Below, piece by piece: positions 50,007 through 58,996 of a stretch of DNA of 64,000 nucleotides. The position numbers and the translations under genes were made by a program. Origin of the DNA: CAYYDE01 sp964470525 (lineage in GTDB: Bacteria; Patescibacteriota; Gracilibacteria; BD1-5; UBA6164); contig CAYYDE010000004.1 in NCBI GenBank assembly GCA_964470525.1, forward strand, positions 86,842 through 150,841, read 5' to 3'. The notes below the pieces were generated by a model. That model did no database searches. It was not told the DNA's origin and was given only the letters and a program-made list of their open reading frames with translations. Positions within the stretch are counted from its first letter, which is position 1; each line of letters begins with the position of its first letter.

Positions 50007-50685
50007 ATTGAATACTCCAGTCAATTTCTTTTTTATTTTGAGATTTCAAAATTTCATTTATTTTACTAAATACTTTGCTTCCAAAAAATCAACTATGAGC
50101 TGAAAAAGGAGAAGGATGTGCGGATTCTAAAATAAAATGTTTGCTTGTATCAATGAGACTTTTTTTACTTTTTGCAAAATTTCCCCAAAGTACAAATACA
50201 ATTCCAGAAGTATTTTTTGAGATTTCTTGTATAACAGTATCTGTGAATATTTCCCAACCGATTTTTGCGTGACTGGCAGGATTTCCAGCTTGTACCGTGA
50301 GAATTGCGTTGAGCATCAACACTCACTTTTTTGCCCAAGGAGTGAGATTTCCACTCTTTGATGCAGGAATTCACAAATCTGCTTCTAATTCTTTATACAT
50401 ATTTTGCAGACTTGGAGGAAGTTTTGGTGTTTCCACAGAAAAGCTTAATCCATGTGCTTGGTTTGGTCCGTGATAGGGATCTTGTCATAAAATTACTACT
50501 TTGAGATTTTCAAAATCTGTGAGATGAAACGCAGTAAATACTTTTTCAAGTGGTGGATAAATCGTGTATCCAGCATTTACATCATCAACAATTTTTTGTT
50601 TGATATTTTTGTAATAGTCTTTTTGAAATTCGTTTTCAAGAAGCGTCATCCAAGAAGTGGGAAGGGGATTTTTTATAGCAGTCAT
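50005..50685 (-). CDS. ung: Uracil-DNA glycosylase (family 1)
   Basis: 226 residues, ATG at 50685, TAA at 50005. [22 protein letters not shown] contains the water-activating Asp; KKGVLMLNAILTVQAGNPASH, VFVLWGNFAKSKK and the HPSP loop (ESAHPSPFSAHSGFFG) complete the family signature. Excises uracil from DNA. Full length. It overlaps the GIY-YIG gene by 13 bp. Confidence 0.96.
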
Positions 50686-50939
50686 GAAAAATTTTTTATT
50701 AAAATAATTTTATCTTTGCGTTTGAGTGATTTTATTTCGTTTTCTCGTTTTCTTGCTTCGCTCATAGAAGTAAAACTTTCATAGTACACGAGTTTTACAG
50801 GACGACGATATGATGTATATTTTGCTCCAGTTTTGAGTTCATTATGAGCAAAAACACGCTTTTCTAAATCAGTTGTGTATCAACAATACAAAGTTTCATC
50901 ATTGCATTCCAGCAAATAGGTAAAATGTTTTTTTTGCAT
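50673..50939 (-). CDS. GIY-YIG nuclease-domain protein (UPF0213-like)
   Basis: 88 residues, ATG at 50939, TAA at 50673. FTYLLECNDETLYCGYTTDLEKRVFAHN carries the Y...Y-x-G motif and catalytic Arg; AKYTSYRRPVKLVYYESF and SEARKRENEIKSLKRKDKI complete the small YhbQ-like fold. Such proteins are linked to DNA repair or nuclease functions. Coupled to ung by a 13-bp overlap, which suggests a repair operon. Confidence 0.88.
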
Positions 50940-50991
50940 AGATTTTGTAGTAAGTTGAAAAAATTATAGGAAAAATTTGAGAAAAAACAAG

Positions 50992-51017
50992 AAAAAATCC
51001 CATTTTATGGGATTTTT
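50992..51017 (-). terminator. Intrinsic terminator of the G9-tract prepilin gene
   Basis: AAAATCCCAT-AAA-ATGGGATTTT on the minus strand, overlapping the stop codon at 51016-51018. Confidence 0.85.
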
Positions 51018-52179
51018 AGTTTTTCTGACAGATTTCACAATTCTTTCAGGCACTACACTTTATTTCTGCTCCGGCAGCTTGATCAGTTATATCATAGATT
51101 TTATTCCATCAAGCGCGACAACTTGGCATGATTACTTTTGCTTCAGAGGTGAGAGAAGTATTTGTATGAGCCTGACACATTTTACATGTATCATTTAATG
51201 AACATCTGATATCTGCGCCAGCAGCAGTATCCATTACCTCAAATGTCTGTGTCCATCCAATTGGGCAAGAATCCATCATTATAGGAGTATTTGCGGGAAG
51301 AGTGTTTATGTTAGGTGATTGACATACTTTACATGTTTTTCATATTTCACATTCCAATTCTGCTCCTACAGCAGTATCAATTACTTCAAATACTTCCATC
51401 CATCCAACTGGACATTCAGCAAATACAAGTTGAATAGTATCTGCATAATTGTTTTGTATACTCAAATATATTTGACTTCCTGTTCATGATATTGATGCTG
51501 TTTCGGAAACAATAACTGTAATATTTCCGATATTTTCTCAAGAGTTTATAGTTCCAGAAAAGTTTTGAATATCAATTCCAGTAAAACTTACTGGATTATA
51601 TAATTCATGAAGAGGAAGACCTTCTTTTTCACTTCCGCTTCCAACGAGTAACACTCATAATTCATCTCATTTGACAAATATGTATCTATTTTTTACATCT
51701 CTTTGAGATGCATAACTGGTAGAAATAAATTCATTTGATTGAAAAGAAAGGGGATTTTCTAAATATCAAAGAAGTTGATGTGCATTTTGATTTGCATTGA
51801 CTAAATATGTATAAGTTGAAGTATCCAAAGGATCTATTGGTGTTTTTGATGCTTTAATAATTTGACTTATATTTTCTCAAACTTGTCATTGATATCAAAT
51901 GATATTTGTGTCTGCTTGGATTTCAATATATTTTTCAGGAATTGGATATTTTCCTGTTTTTACAAAATGGGTTCTGAGTCAAGTATCAAGAGAAGTGAGA
52001 GTACTCATACGAGAACTATCTCGAGCTGATTTGGTATAACTTTGAAAACTTATGAATGCTATTGTAGCAAGGATTGCTAAAATAGTTATGACGATTATAA
52101 GTTCTACGAGTGTAAAGGCAAGATTTCTACCCCCCCCCACAATTTTCGGAAGAATCTCAGATGTGTTTTTTATTTGCAT
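51016..52179 (-). CDS. Prepilin with G9 tract and three Cys-rich C-terminal repeats
   Basis: 387 residues, ATG at 52179, TAA at 51016. The leader is unusually long (MQIKNTSEILPKIVGGGRNLA) and contains a run of nine G on the coding strand (52130-52138), the only such run in this AT-rich window; then FTLVELIIVITILAILATIAFISFQSY, a prepilin helix. The C-terminus holds three repeats of the form CPxGWxxxFEVxDTAxGAExxCxxxxxCxxCQ, each with four cysteines. Gain or loss of one G would shift the frame before the signal helix, a typical phase-variation layout. Single-gene unit with a terminator. Confidence 0.82.
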
Positions 52180-52248
52180 AAAATATGTGTTATAAAATAA
52201 ACAAAATCATTATATACTATATATTTTATTCTGCAAAATTTTTTTATC

Positions 52249-52276
52249 AAAAAAACTCCCAGAAAATAGGGAGTTG
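52249..52276 (-). terminator. Intrinsic terminator of the ABC-F gene
   Basis: AACTCCC-TATTTTCT-GGGAGTT then T7 on the minus strand, just past the stop at 52285. Confidence 0.85.
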
Positions 52277-52284
52277 TAAAAGTT

Positions 52285-53778
52285 TTAATCCAAATCTAAA
52301 TATTGATCAATTCTAATTTGCCAAACAAATTCATCCACATGCGAAACTAAAATCATTCCTCATTCAAACGCATCAAGTGCTTTTGCAATCACTGGAATAT
52401 GTCTAAAATTTATGTGGTTGGTTGGTTCATCAAGAATAATGATTCCTGGTTTTAAAAATACCAAACGACAAAATGCTACGAGTCATTTTTGTCCTTCTGA
52501 TAAATCTCCAATACGAGTTTTCATGATTTCACCTGTGATGAGAAAACCAGCAGCAGTACTTCTCAACTCTTGTTCTAGCATGTTTCCATCTCCAGCTTCA
52601 GATAAACAATCATATACCGTTTGGTTAAAATCAAGATTTGAAAAATCTTGTCTATAGTATCCGATTTTTACTCAAGGAGCAGCTTTACATCCATCTTCAA
52701 CACCGTTTACAATTTTTTCTAAAAGAGTTGATTTTCCTATACCATTTGGTCCAGAAAGGAGTAAATGATCATCTTTTCTGAGTTTAAAATCCACTTGTTT
52801 TGTTGTTGGTTCATCATTTTTGATAATTGTAACGGAATTTATTTCCAAAAGCACTCATCCAATATCTTCTTGGAGAGGAATGGTAAATTCACGAATCGTT
52901 TTATCTTCTCTTCTGACATCTACCATTTCGTCCTCGAGCTCTTCTGCGGCTTCTCTCATCTTTTTTGCTACAAGTCTGAGTTTTCATCCTTTATGAGCAA
53001 AGACATTTGCTTGGTCTTTTTTGGCTTGTGCTTCTTTTGCCATACGAGCATTGAGCATATTTTCTTTTTCAATATTTCTTTTAATTTGTTCAACTACTGC
53101 ATAATAATCTCCCACAAATTGCTCAACTTTTTTCGTGTGAACATCCAAGTATAAAACTCCATCAGTAAAACTATTCAAAAATTCCGCATCGTGGCTAATC
53201 ACAAGAACCGTATTTTTATAGTTTTGGAGAAATGTTGTTAAGTGCCAAATTCCTTCTTTATCAAGGTTGTTGGTTGGCTCATCCAAAAGCAAAATATCTG
53301 GATTTTGAATTAAAGCAGCAGCAAGCAAAAGTCTGGCTTGTTGTCCTCCTGAAAATGCTTTAATTTGTTTTTCAAGGGGAGCTTTGAGATTCACCGCTTC
53401 AAGAACTTCACCGATTTGTTTATCAATATTAAACACCGTTTTATCTGGAAAATATTTTCTGAAAAAATCTTGTACTGAAAGTTCTTTATCTTCCGCAAGA
53501 ACCACTTGATATCCAGTAGCAATTGTGAGTTTTTGATCAATATTTATCAGTCCAGCTTTTTTTTCAAGACCACCATTGATGAGTTTAAAAATCGTACTTT
53601 TTCCAGCACCATTTTGTCCCATAATGGTAATTTTTGAGCCTTTTCTTACATTAAACGAGACATCTTCTAAAATTGGTTTTCTAAAATCATAATGAAAATC
53701 AACTCATTTAAAGCTGATAACCGTTTCATTTGTCATTGACATTTTTTGTTCAAAATTAGTATTTAAAGTCGCAATCAT
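52285..53778 (-). CDS. ABC-F family ATPase
   Basis: 497 residues, ATG at 53778 (MIATLNTNF; in-frame ATGs at 53742 and 53736 are alternatives), TAA at 52285. Two ABC modules without membrane parts: Walker A GQNGAGKST and GPNGIGKST; signatures FSGGQQARL and LSEGQKGLV; Walker B ILLLDEPTNNLD and IIILDEPTNHIN. A charged linker of about 80 residues (VEQIKRNIEKENMLNARMAKEAQAKKDQ) joins them. ABC-F proteins act on the ribosomal E site (EttA, Uup types) to restart stalled translation or protect from antibiotics. The second signature is SEGQ rather than SGGQ. Confidence 0.92.
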
Positions 53779-53828
53779 TATATGAAAATTTAGAAAAAAG
53801 CAACTTTTGATTTTTACTCTTTGCTTTT

Positions 53829-53857
53829 TTGACACTATAAAAAAAATATGATAGAAT
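53829..53857 (+). promoter_or_regulatory. Sigma-70-type promoter
   Basis: TTGACA (53829-53834), 17-bp spacer, TAGAAT (53852-53857), upstream of the 701-residue gene. Confidence 0.65.
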
Positions 53858-53885
53858 TATCATAGTTACAAGTTATTTTCTATAT

Positions 53886-55991
53886 ATGTCACATCATCAT
53901 AAAAATCACTCAATTTCACCAAGTTATCAACATGTAAAAATAGTTGAAATTGAAAATACTCAATGAAAAAAAGCAAATTATATAGCTATTAAAGATGAAC
54001 AAGGGAAATATATTTCAGTTTTATCTGAGTGAATTTCACAAAAATGAGAAGAAAAAATTCTCCATATTTTGAATAATCCATCTCAAAAATTTCAACTTAC
54101 TGAGAAAAATATTACTGTTTCTCAAAAAGTAAGTACTTTTATTGTATCTTTTCAAAATACATTTTCAGATAAAATTCATGAAATTTTAGAGAAAGAAAGT
54201 ATCCATAAAAATATTTCTCATCCAGAAATTTCGGGGTTTTTTGAGTATCAAAATAAATATGGACAAGTTTTTTTTGTGTCTGTACATCAAGGAAAAGTCA
54301 TAAGTGTTGGAGAAAACGATCAAGATGTTTCTTCACAACAAAAATCTGCAGTACAAAGAATGTTAAATGGAAAGTGAGAACAAGCATTTGTAAAAAAATA
54401 TAAAAATAATCATGTTCAAGAATTTTTTTCTTGAGAAAAATTGTTACAAAATGATCTTCATTCAAAAGAATATAATATTTTGTATAATCTACAAATGTTG
54501 TTTCATGCGAAAAAATCTTTTTTTGCAAGAGATGATATTGATCTCAATCAAAAACGTATTTTTGCGATTTCTTTCTTGAAATCTTTGAAAAATTTGTTTC
54601 CAGATTTTCTAAAAAATATGAAAGTGAATTTTTCAGATACTCATTCTGTAATTGAATATTTTCAAGCTTTGTATCAATTTGTATCAACAAATTGAGAAAA
54701 ATACTCATCAGAAAAAGTTTTGAGAGAAAATTTGATCGGAGAGTTTAAAAATATTGAAAAATATTTTGAGACTCCTGTGTATGTTTGAATGAAGTTTCAA
54801 AAAACACAAGTAAACACAATTTTAAATAAAAATGATAGATTGTTTTTATATAATTCAAAAGATGGAAATCAATATTATATTTTACTTTGATATCATAAAG
54901 CACAAGATAAAAAATTTATTTCTCAAGCCGTTCCAATCACAAGAAATTCACAATTATCAGAAAAAGAGAAACTTCAAATCAATGCTGATATTAACAATCT
55001 TACCAATTATTCAAAACTTTATCCAGTAGAAAGAGCTGTTTTTAAATCAACACTTGATTTTGTAGTTGAGTATTATAAAAAACAAGAACAAAACTCTTGA
55101 GAATCTGTTTCAAAAGCTGAAATTGAAATACATTCTTCCAAATCACAAGAATCAATCAACTTTGATATGTATCAAGCTGCTGCTGGACAAAAAGAGACTT
55201 TTTGAAAGAAACAAACACAAAAAACATCACAACATACTGCTTCAAAAACTTTTGAGAAAAAAAACAATCAAGAAAAAAAATACAAAATACAACAAGTACA
55301 AAATACTCTCCAAAATGTGGAACAAAATATATGAAAAGAAGTTGTTCATATCAAGAGTGTAGAGGAATTAACTCTGAAACAAATTGCTTGAGTTTTTTGA
55401 ATTTATAATGATTTAAATATACATTTTTGAATTTTTTGAATAGCAAAAAATCCAAAAGAAGTTATCAATTGAGGAAAACAACAACTCAATTTGATGTATA
55501 GACGAATTCATAAAGCCGTATATCCAAGAACTGGAGAATCTTCAGAAGATGAAAAACTTTTTAGAAGTATGCGTCAATTGCAAGATATAGAGTTTTTTGA
55601 AAGATGATGGAATGCTTTTGAGGCAAATATTTTTACAGCACAAGAAAAACTTCATACAACAAAAAAAAGAGAAACAAAAAATCATTGAGAAAAACCAGAC
55701 AAACAAGCACTTCATTTGATTCAAAAATTAAAACGAGATTGTTTTTTGGAAAAATGAGAATATCAGATACCAAAGTATAGAATTACTCGAAAACAAACAG
55801 AGCAACTTTTAGATTTTTATACAATATTGGCTGAATATTATGGAATTTCTAAAGATGACTTTGCTATTTCATGAATTCATGCAAATATTGTGTTTCGTTC
55901 AAAAGAGAAAGGAGTGATAAACTTTTTGGATAAAATTTCTCATTTTCTTGAACAACTTGATCATTATAATCCAATGAAAAAATCAGCATAA
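53886..55991 (+). CDS. Hypothetical 701-aa protein with degenerate J-like segment
   Basis: ATG at 53886, TAA at 55989. Soluble, Lys/Gln/Asn-rich, mostly helical, with a low-complexity middle (about residues 410-490, KKQEQNSGESVSKAEIEIHSSKSQ...). Near residue 540, KQQLNLMYRRIHKAVYPRTGESSEDEKLFRSMRQLQDIEFF resembles J-domain helices 2-3, but HPD is replaced by HKAVYP, so it would not activate DnaK. This compares with the true J-domain at the end of the 454-residue membrane protein. No other domain recognised. Single gene with own promoter and shared terminator. Confidence 0.6.
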
Positions 55992-56018
55992 AAAACTTCC
56001 TTTTAAAGGAAGTTTTTT
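55990..56018. terminator. Bidirectional intrinsic terminator
   Basis: AAAAAACTTCC-TTTTAAA-GGAAGTTTTTT; between the converging 701-residue and kinase genes. Confidence 0.88.
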
Positions 56019-56715
56019 ATAAAAATCATTGAATAGTTTCTTGAATTTTTTCTTGAAGTTGATCAGGATTGAGAGGAATATCATTATTAAGAATAATAAT
56101 TTTTGTTTCTGGAGAATGAAATGTATCTCATACAATTCATTTTTTATAGTATGAATTGAGTTCTCACACCATTTGAATAATATGTTCATCAATAAAAGTT
56201 CCTCTGTTTTGAATTCTTTGGATCAGAGTATCATCACAGACTTGTATTTCAATAATGATGTCAGGTTTTGGGAGAGAAGAAAATTGTTCTTCAAACATTG
56301 CATTAAAACTTTTTAACGCATTTCCATGAAGTTTGATATCAGCATAAATAAATGGTTGGGTAAGAGCAAAATCAAAAATGACAGGATTTTTTTGTGCTTG
56401 AAGAAATCCTTTTGTAATTTCTCATACATCTGTTGCAAGAAAATAATTTTGGTTATTGGTCCATAAAGTAATGTCATTTACTTTTCATCCAGTTTCTTGA
56501 ATGATTTTCAAAAAAGGATTGTCTTGTGTTACTTCGGTAAATACACTTGCCGAGAGATAATTTTGAAGAGCTCTTGTCAGAGTAGTTTTTCCAGCTCCAG
56601 CAGGTCAAGTAAGTGCAATAACAGGATATCTTTTGAAATATGTCAGAAATTCACGAAGAGTCATCTCAATATTTGGAATCTCAAAATTATTCTTTTGGAG
56701 AAGATTCATAAACAT
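56017..56715 (-). CDS. Deoxynucleoside kinase-like protein
   Basis: 232 residues, ATG at 56715 (or 56709), TAA at 56017. P-loop VIALTGPAGAGKTTLTRAL (first glycine UGA), then FTEVTQDNPFLKIIQ, VIFDFALTQPFIYADIKL (DRS-type Walker B region) and LPKPDIIIEIQVCDDTLIQRIQNRG, the LID-like segment of the dNK/dGK family. It would phosphorylate deoxynucleosides for salvage; the substrate is not certain. It is longer at the N-terminus than typical dNKs. Salvage fits beside the anaerobic RNR of a host-dependent cell. Confidence 0.75.
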
Positions 56716-56763
56716 AATATTATGAAAGTATTATGTTTAATTATATAGGATTTCAGAAAAAAT

Positions 56764-56802
56764 TGCAAAAAAAAGAAGATTTTCATAGAAAATCTTCTTT
56801 TT
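56764..56802 (-). terminator. Intrinsic terminator of rplL
   Basis: AAAAGAAGATTTTC-TAT-GAAAATCTTCTTTT and T7 on the minus strand, 8 bp past the rplL stop. Confidence 0.88.
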
Positions 56803-56809
56803 TGAAGAA

Positions 56810-57184
56810 TTATTTTACTTCAATAGTAGCTCCAGCTTCTTCTAATTTAGCTTTAATATCATTTGCATCATCTTTAGAAACATTTTCTTTTACGATACCT
56901 CCATTATCAGCTAAGTCTTTTCCTTCTTTCAATCCAAGACCAGTTACTTCTCTAATTACTTTAATAACAGCAATTTTGTTTCCACCTGCTGATTTTAATT
57001 CAACATTGAAAGCAGTTTTTTCTTCAGCTTCAGCAGCACCTCCAGCAGCAGCAACCATAACAGGAGCAGCAGCAGAAACACCGAATTCTTCTTCCATAGC
57101 TTTTACTAAAGCATTTAATTCAACAATAGTTAATTCTTTAACTAAGTCTAAAATTTTTGTAGCATTTGCGCTTAATTCAGCCAT
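56810..57184 (-). CDS. rplL: 50S ribosomal protein L7/L12
   Basis: 124 residues, ATG at 57184, TAA at 56810. MAELSANATKILDLVKELTIVELNALVKAMEEEFGVSA, an Ala/Gly hinge, and FNVELKSAGGNKIAVIKVIREVTGLGLKEGKDLAD, ending AKLEEAGATIEVK. Forms the stalk dimers that recruit translation factors. None of more than ten glycines is UGA. Follows rplJ after a 148-bp gap filled with hairpins. Confidence 0.97.
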   Translation of the reverse strand: MAELSANATKILDLVKELTIVELNALVKAMEEEFGVSAAAPVMVAAAGGAAEAEEKTAFNVELKSAGGNKIAVIKVIREVTGLGLKEGKDLADNGGIVKENVSKDDANDIKAKLEEAGATIEVK

Positions 57185-57332
57185 AATAACAAATATTAAA
57201 TAATAAATAATTAACAAAATTCAATCAAACAAATTAAATCATAATGATTGAATTTGTCAGTTGTTAATATAATTTCTAGTTTTATAACTAGAGAGGAAGA
57301 AAAATATATTTTTCTTCCAACTAATCATAAAA
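57185..57332 (-). promoter_or_regulatory. rplJ-rplL intergenic region with three hairpins
   Basis: On the minus strand, in order: a perfect 24-bp palindrome GGAAGAAAAATA/TATTTTTCTTCC, a small CTAG-TTATAAAA-CTAG hairpin, and an 11-bp stem AAATTCAATCA ... TGATTGAATTT whose loop lies 40 bp before rplL. The first resembles a partial terminator, a known way to set the high L7/L12:L10 ratio or mark a processing site. Confidence 0.6.
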
Positions 57333-57959
57333 TTATGCAGCTTTTTCTTCAGTAGAAGTTTCAGTAGCAACTGTTTCTTCTGTTGTTGGAGCTGGTGTTG
57401 ATTCAACTTTTTCAACTTTGAGATCTCCAAGTTTTGCTTTTCATGAAGTTTCAACTTCTTTTGCAGCAGCATCAAGAAATCTTGCCATTCCAGAAAGAGG
57501 AGACATCATAGATCCCACAAGTCTTCCAAGAAGAGTTTCTCTTGAAGGCATAGATGCAATAACTTTTGTTTCTTCAAGTCCTTGAACTTCTCCATCAAAA
57601 ATCGATGCAGCCCAAGTAATTTTTTGAGTTTGAGCTTTTTTATCAAATTTTGCAGTGATAAAAGCATTTGTTTTACTTAAACCAGCAATAGAATCATCTT
57701 TTGAAGCAATAACTCCAATTTGTCCTGGAATAAGTGAAAGATCTAAATCAAGACCAAATACTTCTTTTACAGCAATTCTTACAATAGTTTTTTTCGCAAG
57801 AGTGTAAGAAGTGTTTACTGTTCTAAGAGATGTTCTGAGTTCTGAAAATTCAGAAACAGTCATCGCATTTGTTTGAGCAAACCCTACTGATTTTGCAGCT
57901 TTTAATTCGCTTACAAGATGAGCAAGGATTTCACTTTTTTGTTGTTTTGTAACTGCCAT
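57333..57959 (-). CDS. rplJ: 50S ribosomal protein L10
   Basis: 208 residues, ATG at 57959, TAA at 57333. MAVTKQQKSEILAHLVSELK, the GFAQTNAMTVSEFSELRTSLR RNA-binding part, YTLAKKTIVRIAV and RETLLGRLVGSMMSPLSGMARFLDAAAKE. One UGA glycine follows ETS; behind it a Glu/Thr/Pro/Ala-rich tail of about 35 residues extends the protein past the typical 165-175. It anchors L7/L12 on the ribosome and binds its own leader. Confidence 0.95.
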
Positions 57960-57998
57960 GAGTTGTTATAATTATGGATAAATAATACTTTCTAAAAC

Positions 57999-58040
57999 TA
58001 AAAAAGTTCTTTTTATCTTATGCAAAGACAAAAAGAACTT
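57999..58040 (-). terminator. Attenuator hairpin in the L10 leader
   Basis: Minus-strand AAGTTCTTTTTGT ... ATAAAAAGAACTT followed by T6, between the L10 leader core and rplJ. Formation would stop transcription before rplJ. Confidence 0.75.
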
Positions 58041-58125
58041 AAGTTTTTTTATTTTAATTCAAAACTTTTCTTTTGTATCTCGGTAGGATTTCTGTTTGTA
58101 CCTACTGTCTTTGATAGAGAAAGTA
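58041..58125 (-). ncRNA. Ribosomal protein L10 leader
   Basis: On the minus strand CAAAGACAGTAGGT ... ATCCTACCGAGAT is the conserved core of the L10 leader, the site for L10(L12)4 binding (family motif: ACAGxAGGx ... xCCTxCCGAGG; AGTAGGT and ATCCTACC pair). It lies between the promoter and the attenuator hairpin, giving feedback control of rplJ and rplL. Confidence 0.82.
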
Positions 58126-58130
58126 ATGCA

Positions 58131-58158
58131 ATTATATGGAATATTTTTTAAAGTCAAA
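58131..58158 (-). promoter_or_regulatory. rplJL promoter
   Basis: Minus-strand TTTGAC (58158-58153), 16-bp spacer, TATAAT (58136-58131), just upstream of the L10 leader. Confidence 0.6.
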
Positions 58159-58167
58159 TTTTTTATA

Positions 58168-58200
58168 GAAAAAATCTCAAGCTATTCTGCTTGAGATTTC
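58168..58200 (-). terminator. Intrinsic terminator of rpmE
   Basis: AAATCTCAAGC-AGAATA-GCTTGAGATTTTTT on the minus strand, directly past the rpmE stop. Confidence 0.88.
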
Positions 58201-58202
58201 TC

Positions 58203-58421
58203 TTATTTTTGTAAATCTTTTGTTTTTTGCATTCTTGCATAGAATTTGTCAACAGCACCTGTTTTCAAAATTCTTTGTTCACCTGTATAAAAAGGGTGAT
58301 TATTTGAAGAGATTTCCACTCTTATTTCATCATCTTTAATAGTTGAAAGAGTTTCTAAAACATATCCAGAAGAACATACGAATTTTACCAATTTCGATTT
58401 TGGATGAATATCTTTTTTCAT
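58203..58421 (-). CDS. rpmE: 50S ribosomal protein L31
   Basis: 72 residues from ATG 58421 (MKKDIHPKSKLVKF, the family start; an ATG two codons earlier is possible), stop at 58203. EIRVEISSNNHPFYTGEQRIL matches the L31 SxxHPFYTG motif. The cysteine pairs of the zinc-binding (C+) form are missing: only one Cys is seen (VCSSGY), so this is a C- type that does not depend on zinc. It sits just downstream of three tRNA genes on the same strand. Confidence 0.93.
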   Translation of the reverse strand: MKKDIHPKSKLVKFVCSSGYVLETLSTIKDDEIRVEISSNNHPFYTGEQRILKTGAVDKFYARMQKTKDLQK

Positions 58422-58508
58422 AGTCATAATAGTGTTTAGTTGTTTCGCTTCATACGAAAACAAAATATAAAAATATATTTGGAGTTTTTAAAGTAATTTA
58501 CTTTAAAA

Positions 58509-58592
58509 TGGTGCCGAAAGAGAGACTCGAACTCTCACGCGTGAAGCACTGGCTTCTAAGACCAGCGTGTCTACCAATTCCACCATCCCGGC
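58509..58592 (-). tRNA. tRNA-Leu (anticodon TAG)
   Basis: Cloverleaf on the minus strand: acceptor GCCGGGA pairs with TTTCGGC, discriminator A and an encoded CCA; anticodon stem CTGGT/GCCAG with loop CTTAGAA gives TAG. A long variable arm (CTTCACGCGTGAG) is typical of Leu. T-loop TTCGAGT. Confidence 0.95.
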
Positions 58593-58638
58593 ACAAAAAC
58601 AAAAAACTTGTTACAAAATGTAACTTTATTTAAAAAAA

Positions 58639-58723
58639 TGGTGGGCCGAGTAAGGATTGAACTTACGAAGGCATAGCCAGCGGATTTACAGTCCGCCCCA
58701 TTTGACCGCTCTGGAATCGACCC
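58639..58723 (-). tRNA. tRNA-Tyr (anticodon GTA)
   Basis: Acceptor GGGTCGA/TCGGCCC with discriminator A and encoded CCA; anticodon stem GCGGA/TCCGC with loop CTGTAAA gives GTA. A long variable arm is present, as expected for bacterial tRNA-Tyr. Confidence 0.95.
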
Positions 58724-58787
58724 AAAAAAATATAATGCTTCATACAAAAATTTTATATTCTACATTATATTTTGTATTGTATGAAAA

Positions 58788-58863
58788 TGGAGCCAATAAT
58801 CGGATTTGAACCGATGACCGTTCGCTTACAAGGCGAATGCTCTACCAGCTGAGCTATATTGGC
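58788..58863 (-). tRNA. tRNA-Thr (anticodon TGT)
   Basis: Acceptor GCCAATA/TATTGGC with discriminator T and encoded CCA; anticodon stem TTCGC/GCGAA with loop CTTGTAA gives TGT; T-loop TTCAAAT. First of three co-oriented tRNAs leading to rpmE. Confidence 0.95.
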
Positions 58864-58996
58864 TTAAATTTGTATTTTGCTTGATTGCGAGACATATATT
58901 ATGAAAAAAGTTCAATATGTCAAAATTTTTTTTACAAAAAGTTTCTTTTTGATATACTTAGACGAAAGAAGCATTTATTTTATCACAAAAAAGAGT

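Noticed and set aside
54298..54528. Minus-strand open frames across 54-55.7 kb.
   Set aside because: Shadows of the 701-residue plus-strand gene, which has promoter, host-like UGA use and terminator.
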